64,000 nucleotides of DNA from Peronospora farinosa (taxonomy: Eukaryota; Oomycota; Peronosporomycetes; Peronosporales; Peronosporaceae). The translations under genes were made by a program, and so were the position numbers. Positions 10,979 to 22,600 of the stretch are shown here, one piece after another; the first letter of the stretch is position 1; every line of letters begins with the position of its first letter. The DNA lies in the NCBI GenBank assembly GCA_947646735.1, contig CANTFK010000838.1, positions 372,001 through 436,000 of the forward strand. Direction: 5' to 3'. The notes below the pieces were generated by a model, which had not been told where the DNA came from, did no database searches, and was given only the letters and a program-made list of their open reading frames with translations.

Positions 10979-12100
10979 CCAAAATTGTTTGTGGTGACTT
11001 CGAGACACAAAGACGTAAGTTCTTCAACACACGGAGGTGGTGTAAGGCGTTATCTCCTCTCTACCAACCTGGACGGGGCCAAGAAAATCGCCGAAGAGCA
11101 GGCGCATCGTGCTGCCATCCAGCCAACGTGTTCATAACTTTAGCAGGCAGGATTCCAGGTAATTTTGAAGATCAATGGTATACATACGCACCTGTACGTG
11201 TACTTGCTTCTTACGTTCTCCGTCCGGAAACGGTCGTATCACGAGACGAATGCTTGGATGACCTCACACTTCAAGGGCGTTGGTCAAAGAATCATGCCTC
11301 TCATGCCGTATACACTTCATCGCGCGTTGTGGGTTGCTAACATGTATGGCATGTATACGCGTAGAATGAATCCCGGATGTTCTCAGCCAGTGACATCATC
11401 TCATGCACCAAATATTTGCAGCCCCACGTACAAATTCAACGAACTATTTTCTGACCGATCAAGCGCAAGATCTGACTGTTAGTGGTGTTGTTGCATTCAG
11501 TCATTTGCGGGTACTAAATGCACTGTTGAGCATTATCTGTCAAAGATGCGCTAGGGATGCGAATGAGTGATTTACGTGCAACGTTGATCTCTTTGTCATT
11601 CTTGAATTTCTGTCAATTGGGAACGCTCGAGCCACTTTCTTATGGGGTGGCTATTGTGGTCATAGCAGCAGCCAGCAGTGCGCTCTTCGTGCATCGCATT
11701 TGTATTTGACAAGCTATCGAGGTGAATGACGGAGCTACTTGTCTTATGTAGCAGCCGACTACTTCCTCATCGTCAGTAAACTTCTCATGACGAAAACTTT
11801 GGCGTGCTTGCTCTTCTCTCTTTCGGCGGAGCGCCACTCGTTGACCACCAGCGATGATTTCTCTCATAGTACTTGGAAACAGCACATGATCCTGCAATAC
11901 TATCTCCACGCAGTCACTTCAGTTCACTGGTCCCATATCTTGCAGAATAGTCGAATGTTTCCAGCAGAGATTGCGAAGGTGATCCTGTGAATGATGGAAA
12001 TCTTGAAGAAACATTTTTCAAAGACTTCATTTCAGTCTAAACTAGCTGCCTTCTAGTCGGCAACGAACACAACGGTAACTAGCAAGGATATCTGTACAAG
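10979..12100. other. Intergenic region with decayed open frames
   Basis: About 1.1 kb between the CRN gene and the end of the NADPH oxidase gene. Short open frames occur on both strands: 11165-11482 plus, and 11640-11909 minus, the latter with a basic run followed by RHEKFTDDEEVVGCYIR. Neither belongs to a family I recognise and flanking frames are broken by stops. I read this as degenerate sequence beside an effector gene and not as a confident gene. Confidence 0.4.
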
Positions 12101-14746
12101 CTATGAGAACTTCTCCGAATGGAAGTCAAAGATAGTGCCGTCGGGACCTGATGACGAATACCTTCGGCACATTTTGTCTAGAATCTCTTCCAGCGCGTGA
12201 GGGCCACAGTAGAAAACTCCGACTTCTTCGCCAGGGTGGTTGGCTTTCGCATTGGAAAAGACCTTGTCCCAATCTGGACGACCAAAATGCGTAAGCTGCT
12301 TCGTATTCAAACCAGACACGAAATCCTTGCCGGTCTGTTCGTGCACAAACTCTTGGAACATTTTAAGCTGCGATGTGTTTTCACTGCCCTTCAACGTACT
12401 GAGGTACTGGTGGGTCTCAATCACGTTGTCACGGTCCATTTCCGATATCTGGTTCATCGTTTCTTCAAACCAGCTCAGGGACTCTTGTCCACGAGTCACC
12501 CAGTGAAAATACAGCTTCTGAATCTTAAACGAGCCCGGATGCTGGATATGGTTGCAGTTCGAGCAACGGTTGTCCTCCCATAAATGCACCACGTCCTTCA
12601 AAATCGAAGCAAAGGGGGTGACACCGATACCACCGCCGACGCAAATGACCGTCTTATAGCGGTGATAATCTTGCGTCGGAGCACCAACGGGGCCATCGAG
12701 GTAGATGTCTGGGTACAGCACCTTACGTTCATGGCAGTCCGCAATGACGCCCGCTAAGGCTTTCGTCCAATCGCCACAAGCACGAATGTGAACACTGACG
12801 TAGTTGTCTCCGGGAGCTGATGAAATAGTGAACGGGTGCCACTCATGCTTAGAAATCAGCGGGCAGTTAATGAACATGTACATGCCGGGGCGGTACACAA
12901 AATGACGAGGCTTCTCTATAAACAGAGCAGTGGTACCATCTAGCTCCATCGCTTCCATGATACGTACAGGCGCAGCAAACAATTTGGCGTAGCGGAAACG
13001 ACGCTCAACCAGGTAGATCAGGAACGGGGGAGTAATCCAAATGTACGAAGAGCTTCGAGCGAGCCATGATGCAGCACCATGGAACGACATCACAACCAAG
13101 AAGATTCCAAAGAGCATGTGGGAGTACCAGAAGAGGTTGAAATTGCCCTGACGAAACTTGGGAATCGCAGCCAACGGGAAGGAGATACTGGTGATTATGA
13201 AGAGGATTACACCAGTCCACACCGGCAGCGACTGAAGCAAGGTAGTGAACGGAGGTCGTTCGCCGTTAACGAATGAAGACACGTGACGCGTGACGAAAAT
13301 GGAGCGCCTGATTTCGTCTGGCGTCGCGATAAGATACAGGTAAATCTCATTGACTACATGCGCGGCCGTGTGGATAAGACCAGAACTCAGCAAGACAGTA
13401 CCCGCAATCTTGTGAAATTCAATACTGTCATCGAAAGGGATGTAACGCCACAGGAACCGGCTTCGCTTCATAACTTGTGTAATGGAACGACACATGGGGA
13501 CCAATACGAAGACGCAATTAAGCATCACAACTTGAGAGCTGGCACGTGCAATACGCAAACCCCACCCGATGGCAGGATCCACTTCGTAAGTGAACCACTT
13601 GGACCAAAAGGCGACGTTGTTAAGAAGAACGTACAGGAGGAGCCACCATATCCGAAGCTTGTTAATACTGTAAAAAGCGCCAAACTTGCTTTTCGGGCGG
13701 ATAGGAACCATGCACATGGGTTCTGACTTTTGGAGGTTGTACGAATTGCTGATGTAAGGACCAAACACTCCGCGGAACTGCTCAAACGTCATAGACTCGT
13801 CCTTCGCTTGAGCCTTGCGAAACATTAGACTGGCCATCGTTTTGAAGTCCGTACCAACCACGTCAAGGCGAGCCGTCGAAAAATTCGACTCCAGTAGCTG
13901 GACGATCTGGTCTTCGATCACGTATCCTGAGTTTTCGGGGTCGAGCGTCTCAAAAATGAAACGCAATTTCTCTTCGGCACCTACTTCGAGATCCATGACA
14001 GCATCAATAAGGATAGCGTTGCCGTCGATCGTACCGTTCCCTGTAGCGTATCCGTCAAATTCCTTACCGTTGACCTCAAATGTCTGGGAAAAGGTCTCAC
14101 GCTCAATGTAGCCGTCCTTACTAATGATACTACTCATAACATCGCGCAACGCATGCAGCTTTTCCATAGGTGTGTATGCCATATCAATGCTGTGTTCGTT
14201 CATGCTCATTGCCACGCTGTATTGTTGCTCAAAGTTGCAATCGCCAAGAACCGGGACGGACATGACATCGGTGCCAGGCTGCGGACCGTATCTGGAACTG
14301 CCCATCGACATCATCGACGACATGTTGGACGCACGAGCTAGCGTCTGACGCACCATAGATGCACCTAGCATAGCTTGGACATTGGGGCGACGCTGATTTC
14401 GGCGACCGCTTCTGCAGTTGGCGCTCATTTTGGGCGAACCACGTCCGATAAATTGTGTGGTGGTGGCGTTCATATTGATGAAATGGCTGCTGTCCATAAA
14501 GTTGGACGTCCCCGTTTTGTGAAACGAAGACATCATTCCAGACGGTGGCGGTGGAGCCTGTGGGACTAAAGCACGCTTGTCCTGCATACTCATCGTACTA
14601 GTTCCTGTGCCGGCTGACCCTTTGCGCGAGTGGGGCGACGGTGTCGTAATGTCGACAAAAGGGTAAGTATGCTCACCCGGAGTAATTTTAAGCTCGTCCG
14701 TACGTGCGCGGCCGGGCTGCCGATGCCCGGCATCGTTCATCTCCAT
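12101..14746 (-). CDS. NADPH oxidase / respiratory burst oxidase (Nox-Rboh type), intronless
   Basis: An 881-residue open frame from the ATG at 14746. In order: a disordered, Ser/Pro-rich N-terminus (1-190); EF-hand region (about 195-335, the clearest loop at LDPENSGYVIED, 268-279); six-helix ferric reductase domain with the two haem His pairs at H445/H459 and H543/H556 (spacings 14 and 13, as in gp91phox); FAD-binding motif HPFTISSAP at 637-645; NADPH-binding GGGIGVTPF at 704-712; and a distal YCGP cysteine motif. It moves electrons from NADPH across a membrane to O2 to form superoxide. The EF-hands imply calcium control, as in plant Rboh and Nox5. No splice sites are required. Its stop lies 1.1 kb from the CRN gene, tail to tail. 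Confidence 0.93.
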   Translation of the reverse strand: MEMNDAGHRQPGRARTDELKITPGEHTYPFVDITTPSPHSRKGSAGTGTSTMSMQDKRALVPQAPPPPSGMMSSFHKTGTSNFMDSSHFINMNATTTQFIGRGSPKMSANCRSGRRNQRRPNVQAMLGASMVRQTLARASNMSSMMSMGSSRYGPQPGTDVMSVPVLGDCNFEQQYSVAMSMNEHSIDMAYTPMEKLHALRDVMSSIISKDGYIERETFSQTFEVNGKEFDGYATGNGTIDGNAILIDAVMDLEVGAEEKLRFIFETLDPENSGYVIEDQIVQLLESNFSTARLDVVGTDFKTMASLMFRKAQAKDESMTFEQFRGVFGPYISNSYNLQKSEPMCMVPIRPKSKFGAFYSINKLRIWWLLLYVLLNNVAFWSKWFTYEVDPAIGWGLRIARASSQVVMLNCVFVLVPMCRSITQVMKRSRFLWRYIPFDDSIEFHKIAGTVLLSSGLIHTAAHVVNEIYLYLIATPDEIRRSIFVTRHVSSFVNGERPPFTTLLQSLPVWTGVILFIITSISFPLAAIPKFRQGNFNLFWYSHMLFGIFLVVMSFHGAASWLARSSSYIWITPPFLIYLVERRFRYAKLFAAPVRIMEAMELDGTTALFIEKPRHFVYRPGMYMFINCPLISKHEWHPFTISSAPGDNYVSVHIRACGDWTKALAGVIADCHERKVLYPDIYLDGPVGAPTQDYHRYKTVICVGGGIGVTPFASILKDVVHLWEDNRCSNCNHIQHPGSFKIQKLYFHWVTRGQESLSWFEETMNQISEMDRDNVIETHQYLSTLKGSENTSQLKMFQEFVHEQTGKDFVSGLNTKQLTHFGRPDWDKVFSNAKANHPGEEVGVFYCGPHALEEILDKMCRRYSSSGPDGTIFDFHSEKFS

Positions 14747-15678
14747 GAGTTCTTTTAACGGCCGCGATTCGTTGAGCTAGAAAACGAAGAATGCAAAGTG
14801 CGATCACGACAAGAGAAAGTAGAAAAGTCGGTACGGAACTTCCTTGATGCGTGGTGCCTATAATTAGAACGCACTTGCGAGATAATCAAAACAGATGGCG
14901 GCACTGCCAAGTGAAGAATCAAAAACCGCAAGTGCCGCGAAATGGTCAAGTAAATGCTGGCACTGTCTGAACAAGACGACGTTGTATTGTCGACATCCCT
15001 CCCCCCCTCTCTGATCAATTACGCTCGGCTCTGTGCACGCAGACGATGCAGCACTAATGGTTAGGTGTACTTTATACTGCTCTTTCTTACCAGTTGTAAA
15101 ACAGATGGAGGATATAGTTTCTTGCATCGTAGTGACAAAGAAAGGTCAACTGCTTTCTGACTACTCGGTAAAGCACGGATGAATTTATAGGCTGAGGGTT
15201 ACCAGCAATAAGAGTGGTTCCAATGGAGCTACAATGTGCATTAAGTACTATTACAATGCGCAGGGTAATGCCACCTTTCGGTGGTTTTGAATTGTACTGC
15301 TCATCAAATGTCGTTATCGCTTGCCTATCTTTTTAATTCTGCCTCGATGCATTCCATTGGTTCATGTATATACAGTATGCAGTTATTTGACTGCAAACAT
15401 ATGTGCTGGAATGATACCATTTTGCGTTTTCAGCTCGTATGAACACGCGTTTGAGCTACCCATCAGTAAAATTTGTCCTTCCCGGAACGCTCCATAGACT
15501 TGACATGCAAGAGGCATCGGGCCTGCGCTGGGCAACACGAAATTGACTCCTACATACTGCGATGGTGCATTTAGGTCTTGGGCAAACATCATCACACAGT
15601 GAACATATCATCCGCTTCAAACGGTCTTGTACAGACAGGTAGCATTATTGCGTACGGCACCGGAGCTACCTCCGAAAG
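14747..15678. other. Upstream region of the NADPH oxidase gene; no supported gene
   Basis: This interval holds the promoter of the minus-strand oxidase. A 70-codon minus-strand open frame (15383-15595) reads as ordinary protein (PLACQVYGAFREGQILLMG) but has no recognisable domain and no flanking exon that I can join. It may be a gene relic. Confidence 0.35.
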
Positions 15679-15922
15679 TCCGGCTGCCAGTTGATGATGG
15701 TGTCTATAAACATTTCCATTGCTAGGCGAAGGTACACGTCATTGCTCACATCCCTCCCTATCTCTCCGTTGTTCCTTGATAGCGACCGGTCGGAGTTGGC
15801 GAAGTAGGACTTGTGTGACTTCCACTACCTCTTGCTCCGTGGACGCACTTTCCTGCTTATATATTTTCTTGTCCACTGAGTCCAAAGCGTGGTCACGCAG
15901 ACAAAGCAAGCAATTCACCATA
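15679..15922 (-). repeat. Left arm of a diverged inverted repeat carrying a gene fragment
   Basis: Its reverse complement matches 16452-16691 at high but imperfect identity, by eye about 85-90 percent over 240 bp. The minus-strand frame encodes CLLCLRDHALDSVDKKIYKQ and continues with ASTEQEVVEVTQVLLRQL. It looks like a fragment of a repeated protein-coding element, with a stop in the middle of this copy. Confidence 0.8.
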
Positions 15923-16451
15923 TGCTTAGTATCCGCCTGCTTTCTCGGAGGTTTCTCCATTGCCGATCGCGATAATGCTGCTTATTTATACAAAAGCATT
16001 TGAGCGGATGATGCATCCGATCGCATCCACTACGTGATGATGTACGTCCAGGGCTAAACGGACCGACGCCCTTCATGTTGCTCGGATGCCTTTTGCATGT
16101 CGTCCATGTCGCGTTTCAATATTGAACTTGTGTGAACTGTCGTGCTTCGTAAGAAAATCATATGTGCCGCCTGCCTTTGTTATGCGCTGAGTGCTTGGTT
16201 TACAGTGGTACGAAGACTTCGGTGGCGTTCCTTCCTGCGTAATTTTTACTCGAGCGCGTGTGATGTGTGTGTGTCAAACAGACTGTCTATTTGCCGTTAT
16301 GGTTTGCAAGATTTCTGAAAAATCCACAGCCATTTCTAGTACGCCAAGGAAGGTCTCCTGTCGATTACGAGGAGCTGTGTCATTCGTGCAGGCGGCTAGT
16401 ACGCATGGGTTGCAAGACAACGTGGACATTGTTTGATAAGCTTGGCAAAGA

Positions 16452-16691
16452 AAATGGTGGATAGCTTGCTTTGTCTGCGTGACCACGCTCTGGACTCAGT
16501 GGACAAGAAAATATATAAGCAGGAAAGTGCGTCCACGGAGCAAGAGGTAGTGGAAGTCACACAAGTCCTACTTCGCCAACTCCAAGCGCTCGCTGTCAAG
16601 GAACAACGAAGAGATGGGAACATGAGCAATGACGTTTAACTCTACCTAACAATGGAAATGTTTCGAGACACCATCGTTAACCTGCAGCCGG
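16452..16691 (+). repeat. Right arm of the inverted repeat
   Basis: Plus-strand counterpart of 15679-15922, encoding SLLCLRDHALDSVDKKIYKQ and then the same helix-rich sequence. The two arms are 529 bp apart, point in opposite directions, and both end near a shared ATGGAAATGTTT...AGACACCATC block. Substitutions are scattered, so the duplication is old. The family is unknown to me; a transposable-element gene fragment is the most likely source. Confidence 0.8.
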
Positions 16692-19687
16692 AAGGATACA
16701 GCTCTCGTAACTGACAGGAAACAACTTCTGGGGTACTAGAATGGCTGCAGACTTTTCAGAAATCTTGTAAATCATAACGTTAAGTTTAATGGTTGCGGCC
16801 AACGCTCGTAAATTAGAACGTGGACATCTCACTATAAGCTATAGCTGGAATAGTCACTAACAAGTTAAGCAAGCTCTAAAATGAAGGACTTTGTCGCCCG
16901 AACGACGATCAACGGCAAAACAAAGGAATTTATCCGTCATCCACCATTTTTCTCGCCGTACCACATCACAATTACGATACGATGAAGAAGCCAAAGTCAA
17001 CGGCCATGCCGTTCGCATGTGGATAATTCGCTCACCCAATCCTCATAGATTCTTGACGCAATATCGAGAACTTACCACGCACGAAAATGCTTCTACCGCG
17101 TCAATTTATCGATTGAAATATGTTTTTCAAGAATATCAAATGGAATTATCGCGAGCAGCACAAGTCGAGTTTTTTTTTGCAGAAAGTGTTTCTTTCCGTA
17201 CGACTTTTGCCTTTATACTGGTGTAATGGGTGAGATAGCGTTTATAAGATGTGTCTATCGATACTAGTGGCTGAGTTGCGCAGTAATAATCAAGCGCCAT
17301 GGCGTATGTGAATTTACATGCTGGGCTGAAGATCGTTGCACTTTAACTTCAACAATTTTCACTAGTTTAGCACTCTGCGCTCATGGTAAAAAGGTGATTG
17401 TAACAAGTAGACATTACCTCTTCAAGTAACTGATGAGCTATGGTACGATGATTGCACCTACCTTGGTTGGCTATATGATACCATACGGCAAGCAGAGAAT
17501 GCGCGCTAGAATCAACAAAGCACTCATGCAGAGTACTATGTGCTTGATGCGACAGTATTACAAGACGAATTTCTATGGATTTCAACGTTTGCTTCTATTC
17601 TTTGGTCCAGAGCTAGCCATATATACTCACTGCTGTTTGCAAGGTCTGTATTACGGTAGAAGCTACCTATAAACCAGAGGAATAACGGGCACGAGATGGC
17701 ATGGATTAAATTGCCAGCTTTTGGCATTCATCTATCTCACTCGCAACAAATGGATGCCAAGAACTGGGGTGTTAACTGCCGTGCTTCCAAATAATACTCA
17801 GCTGACTGCCAGATACTTTGAAGCTGTGTATGGTTGTCTTCAATTGATTCGAGTATCTTCGAGTAAATTCGGTTGTGTGAATGCTTTTCTCGGCGTTACC
17901 AGTGATACGGTCTACCAGTGAAAGGCTAATACAGATTACCGATTCCATGATACAGTCAAGGCATGTAGTGCGCCGGGGCACCACATGACAGGTTGAATGT
18001 CTGCAGTGGTCATTATCTCGGTGCTTTGTGGTCCAAACGCGATCCAATCAACTATAAATGAAAAATGATTCTCTGCGTGATCACTCATTTTTTTAACTTG
18101 ATCGGTCACTTTCGGCATGTTAAGCAACACGAATACCCGAAGCGCCAATGCTCTCGACCTTGTCACTTCATTGCAGCGTCGATACTCTGACCAAGGTTGT
18201 AGATACCGGAACAAAAATATTATGAAAAACCGCTGCAATGCTGCTTGGAATGCAGTTTCTAAAGAGGCACGCCGCTAGAATTGGAGCAAAAGTTTTTCAC
18301 GCTTTAGAGCTTGACCAGACAAATGCTCAACTCTTTGGAAGGCCGTTCTCTTGGACTTGATTGGCCTGGTACGCAAAGGCAATCCGAATGTCTTTGATAC
18401 GTTCAAGCTGAGATCAACAATGCAGATGTTGCAGCAATATTGATGCGTTGATTAAGAACACTTCCAATTAGAGCTAGTACGTAACTTGCAAGGACGTACA
18501 ATTCGAATGGTGGCAGGATAGTGGGGTGTCACGCCGGATGGAGAGATATTCAAATTTATAACATCAGGTAATTCCGACAAAAAACTGGTCCAGGAATGCT
18601 GGATGAACACGTCCCATTTTACAGCAAAGCCATATTTTATCGGAGGTTGCTATCAATTTGACTAGTCTAGAAGAGAAGAGATCCATAGAAGTGGATGTTA
18701 GGCATTTCTATATGAATTACAACTTGCATATCCTTACCTAATGTCGCCATCAGTAGAACTGATCCTTCATAATGCTTCGAGATATTAGTGTGCTGCATGA
18801 GTATGCAATACTAGTACAGATTCTAGCTTTCAGTCGTCTTCTTTCTTAGCCGATAAAGGGTTTGTGACGTGAGGTATGGCCCGAACATCACCGATTCGTC
18901 ATCGATTCCTTTGTTTAACGTTGTTATTTTCCAGACAAAAAGACCTCAGTTCACCTCAAAAATCGTCAATGCAATTCTGTAACTGATTTCTTAAAATGGA
19001 TTCATTACTGCATCATTTCTGTGAGTCGTCACACACATTCGACTAGCAAATTACGCGACACTTACGGTAACTTGCTTTGTTGTCGAACACGTGAGCAAAA
19101 TATATAGTATCCAATGCCCCAATGTTTCACCTTCCAACCAGCAGTAAAGCAGGATCCTATTCACATGAAAATTCTATCTTTATCTTCCTCGAATATGTGT
19201 TTATTCTATATCATTCTTGGCTCGGGCTTGACCTTCATCCCAAAAACAACTTCAACTTGAATAGGTAGGAAAATTGTAGCCATGTCCGTTGACCACTATC
19301 GTATTTAGTCGAGAAACCACCCAATTCAATGAATCGCTCCTTACAAAATTCAAGTCTATTGGAAATCCATAGGTCAACACGCCATTTTGCGGTTTGACAA
19401 ACAGGGCGCGGATCGAGCGAAAGGAAACGAGAAGAGGGCAAGGTCCTTGCTACGAAACTATTGACTTCCGTCTCTTCATTGCTGTTTGTGTGTATTCTAA
19501 CGTACGAGGTCTATGGATCGCGGTGTTGCTGACTCCTGTACGTTCTCTAAAAAGCGCATTGAGAGAAATGACTGGCAGAGACAGTCGAGTCGGCCGTTTC
19601 CGTCTCTTTTTGCGTCTTTTTCACGTGCTTTTTCAATGTGTTAACTGGACAATAGCAGACTAATTGATTTCTATTGATTTTGTACAG
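16692..19687. other. Gene-poor island with broken open frames
   Basis: About 3 kb without a supportable gene. Short open frames such as 16891-17226 and 17433-17672 (plus) look protein-like in places but are interrupted in every frame, and I cannot join them by plausible introns. This fits decayed transposon or effector-adjacent sequence. The last few hundred bases before 19688 probably include the promoter and first exon of the CHD gene; a candidate ATG at 19568 leads through a possible donor at 19637 to the acceptor at 19687, but this is speculative. Confidence 0.4.
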
Positions 19688-22600
19688 TCGCTACGCCCGC
19701 CAACGAGCACGTAAACGCCGCCAAAGTGACCTTAGCACCGCCTGCTACAGGAAAGAAGAGAAAGACCACAGAGCCCGAGACGAGCCCTGGAAAGAATGTG
19801 GTGGACCAGGTGAAAATGGAGAATCAGCATATAAAGAAAAAGGATGATGGTGAATGTCGCAAACGCCGCAATGGCACGAAGAAGGTGAAATACGTGGAAG
19901 AAGATGATGTATTTGAGGGAGAAGAGGCTATTTTGGCTGAGAAGAAGAAACGAGCACAGCAATTGGATTATCAGCAGAGAACAGTGCGTTGTTTGTGTGT
20001 CAGTGCTGCAAATTCAAGTGTATAAGGTGAAGAGGACTAATGGATTATTGATTATATTGTTATCGCTGTATGTAGGACGGGAGCTACCCGCAATTGGACC
20101 AAATTGTCGGTCGACGGATAAATGAATCGACTGGATTAGTAGAATACTTGTGCAAGTTTTTTGGACGTTCGTACTTGCACTTGTACTGGCTCACGTTTGA
20201 CGAGGTAGAGCTCTTTATTCCAGCAGATTATCAGAAATTTCATCGCGTACAAGTGTACGATCGAAAACTGAGACGCGATGGGTATCAACCGTTGGATGAA
20301 GTAGATGATCTTGAGGCAAACAAACTCACGGTTGAAAAGGTTTTGAGCCACAAGGTGGACCCGGCCGACCATTTGGACGAACAGATTGAAAAGCGCCGAC
20401 ACCAGCTGGTGTACGAACCAAAGTTTCCACGTGTGACAGACTATTTCTTGATGAATCACACTGACGCGATTCCAGAGCGTATGTTAGGCATCGTGACAAA
20501 GCTGATGAAAGAACCGGGTGGTGATATCTTCGAGCACCCCGTTAATGTGGAAGATGTCCCCGACTATCTCAATCATATCATGAATCCTATCGATTTAGGG
20601 ACGATTTCCACGCGAATTGGTCGAGAAAGTTACTACATTGGCTCATCAGCCGTGTCATTATTTGCTTCAGACGTGCGACTGGTGTTTCGTAATTGCAAAA
20701 CGTACAATGCCGAGGGATCCGTCATCTGGTGTATTGCTGATGAGCTTCTGCGCCGCTTTGAGAAGTGGTTTTACGATTGGATTCTGTCCCCAACGGCTTG
20801 GTTGATGCTTCCACCAACAGGAAACACACAAGAAGACCAGCGACTCCAAAAAGAGTTTCGAGCTGAAGCCAAAGGCTTCTATGACGGGTGGGCGTCTTGG
20901 CAGACCGGTTGTTGTGTTTGCGGGAAAAATGATAACAGCGAGGAGCTTTTGCTATGTGACCACTGTGATGGTGAGGTTCATATGTACTGTGCCACACCGG
21001 AAGTCACGGAATTACCAGATGGTGAATGGTTTTGCGGGTACTGCCAAGCATGCAAAACATTTATTGAGAAGGTGGAAAAGGTTAAGCAGGAAAGTGCTGA
21101 TAACAAAGCTAAAGCCATCGACTCGGGGGGCTCCGCTGGAGTACGAGGATGTGGTATCCCTTCAACGCCCGGTACGACCACACCATTTCGTTCGAAAAGA
21201 ATACCAGCTTCTGGATTGGTGCACACGCCGAATATTCTTTTGAATCGCGCAGAAGGTGAAGGCAAAGTTAACAAGAAAACGTCCAAACGCAGCTCAAAAG
21301 GTTGCAATGCAACGAAAAGCTTGGGACCAATCAGTACGAAAGATCGTGCTGCTACGTTTTTTCTTGTCAAGTGGGTTGGCATGTCGGTTCGCTTTTCAAC
21401 ATGGGAACGCCCTGAGGATATTGGTGACGATGAACAAATCCAGAGATACTTCAAGCTCAGTCGTGTTCCCAGTGCGAACGAGATCAGAGAAAGTACGTGC
21501 CAATTGCCGTGCTGTGCTAAGAGGCACCAGCATGCGCTAGCAAGTAGCACGAGGGGGAAGAAGTGCTGTGAAAAAGATCGCTTTTGTACTCTGGGATATG
21601 GCCACGAAAGTAACTGCAGCCGTAGTATTAAAGTTCTGGGAGGAGCCTATGGCAGCAGCGCATATCAACGGTTGCACATGGCAGAGCAAGTAAAAGCACA
21701 ATTGTTCGCTTTACATTGCTTGCTGAACAATCACACGCCTGACAAAGATGTTCTCAAGCAGTGTGGTGTGTATACGAACGCATTTGTAACCACGAAAGAG
21801 TACCTGACACCCCGAGTTTCCAAAGAGGATGATGACGAAGATTACTCGGATGGAGATGGAGGTTCATCTGATGATGATGCTGACTTCGATGCACAATTTG
21901 ATCATCGAAATCGGGTTGCTCTTTATCCAGGAATTTTGACCCTTGATAATGACGACGGCGATGACGATGATGATGAGGCTGGAAGTCACAAAAAGAAAAC
22001 CGAAGAAGAGGTTGGAGCAGTTCTCAGTTCTCTAGTCGAGCATGTTGCTCTTGGATACCCTACTAAACTCGAGCCCGTCAGTGCTGAATTTCGGCATGAC
22101 TCGACATATCCAGGGACAGCTTTCAATGAGCTTCCAGCCTTCTCAGAGTTTTGCGTCGTTCTGGTTCGATCACCATTCGGCCTAGGTATGCGTCTTGGAA
22201 TCAGCGTGACCAGCAGCGTATCAGTTTTGGGATTTCAAACGCTTGCAAATGGTATGATAGGTCCTGCCCAAGCATCTGGAGTTATCTCGGTTGGTGATGT
22301 GCTTGTAGCTGTAAATAACGTATCGGTCGCGGGCCTTTCATTTCAAGACGTCGTCGGGTTGATCAGTGCGTCTCCCAACCAGATTATCTTCCATTTCCAT
22401 TCTGCTAGACCCGCGTTCATGTACCCGTCATACTGCCAAGCAAAACAAGTTACAAAGATTTGCTTGGATGACATTCCGGACGACGCGGCTCCAGGAAACT
22501 CCAAATATGCAGACTTTAGCTATAACAACTACAGACGGATGCTCAAAGTTGGAGTTGCTGACCCAGGTGTGGCATCATCAGCTTCGGCGCAGATGTTGAT

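Noticed and set aside
11640..11909. Minus-strand 89-codon frame as a real small gene
   Set aside because: The Arg-rich segment looks protein-like but upstream frames are broken, no exon can be joined and no family is recognised. It is left as part of a decayed region.
13283..13726. Plus-strand 147-codon frame within the NADPH oxidase gene
   Set aside because: It is antisense to the ferric reductase coding region with no independent support.
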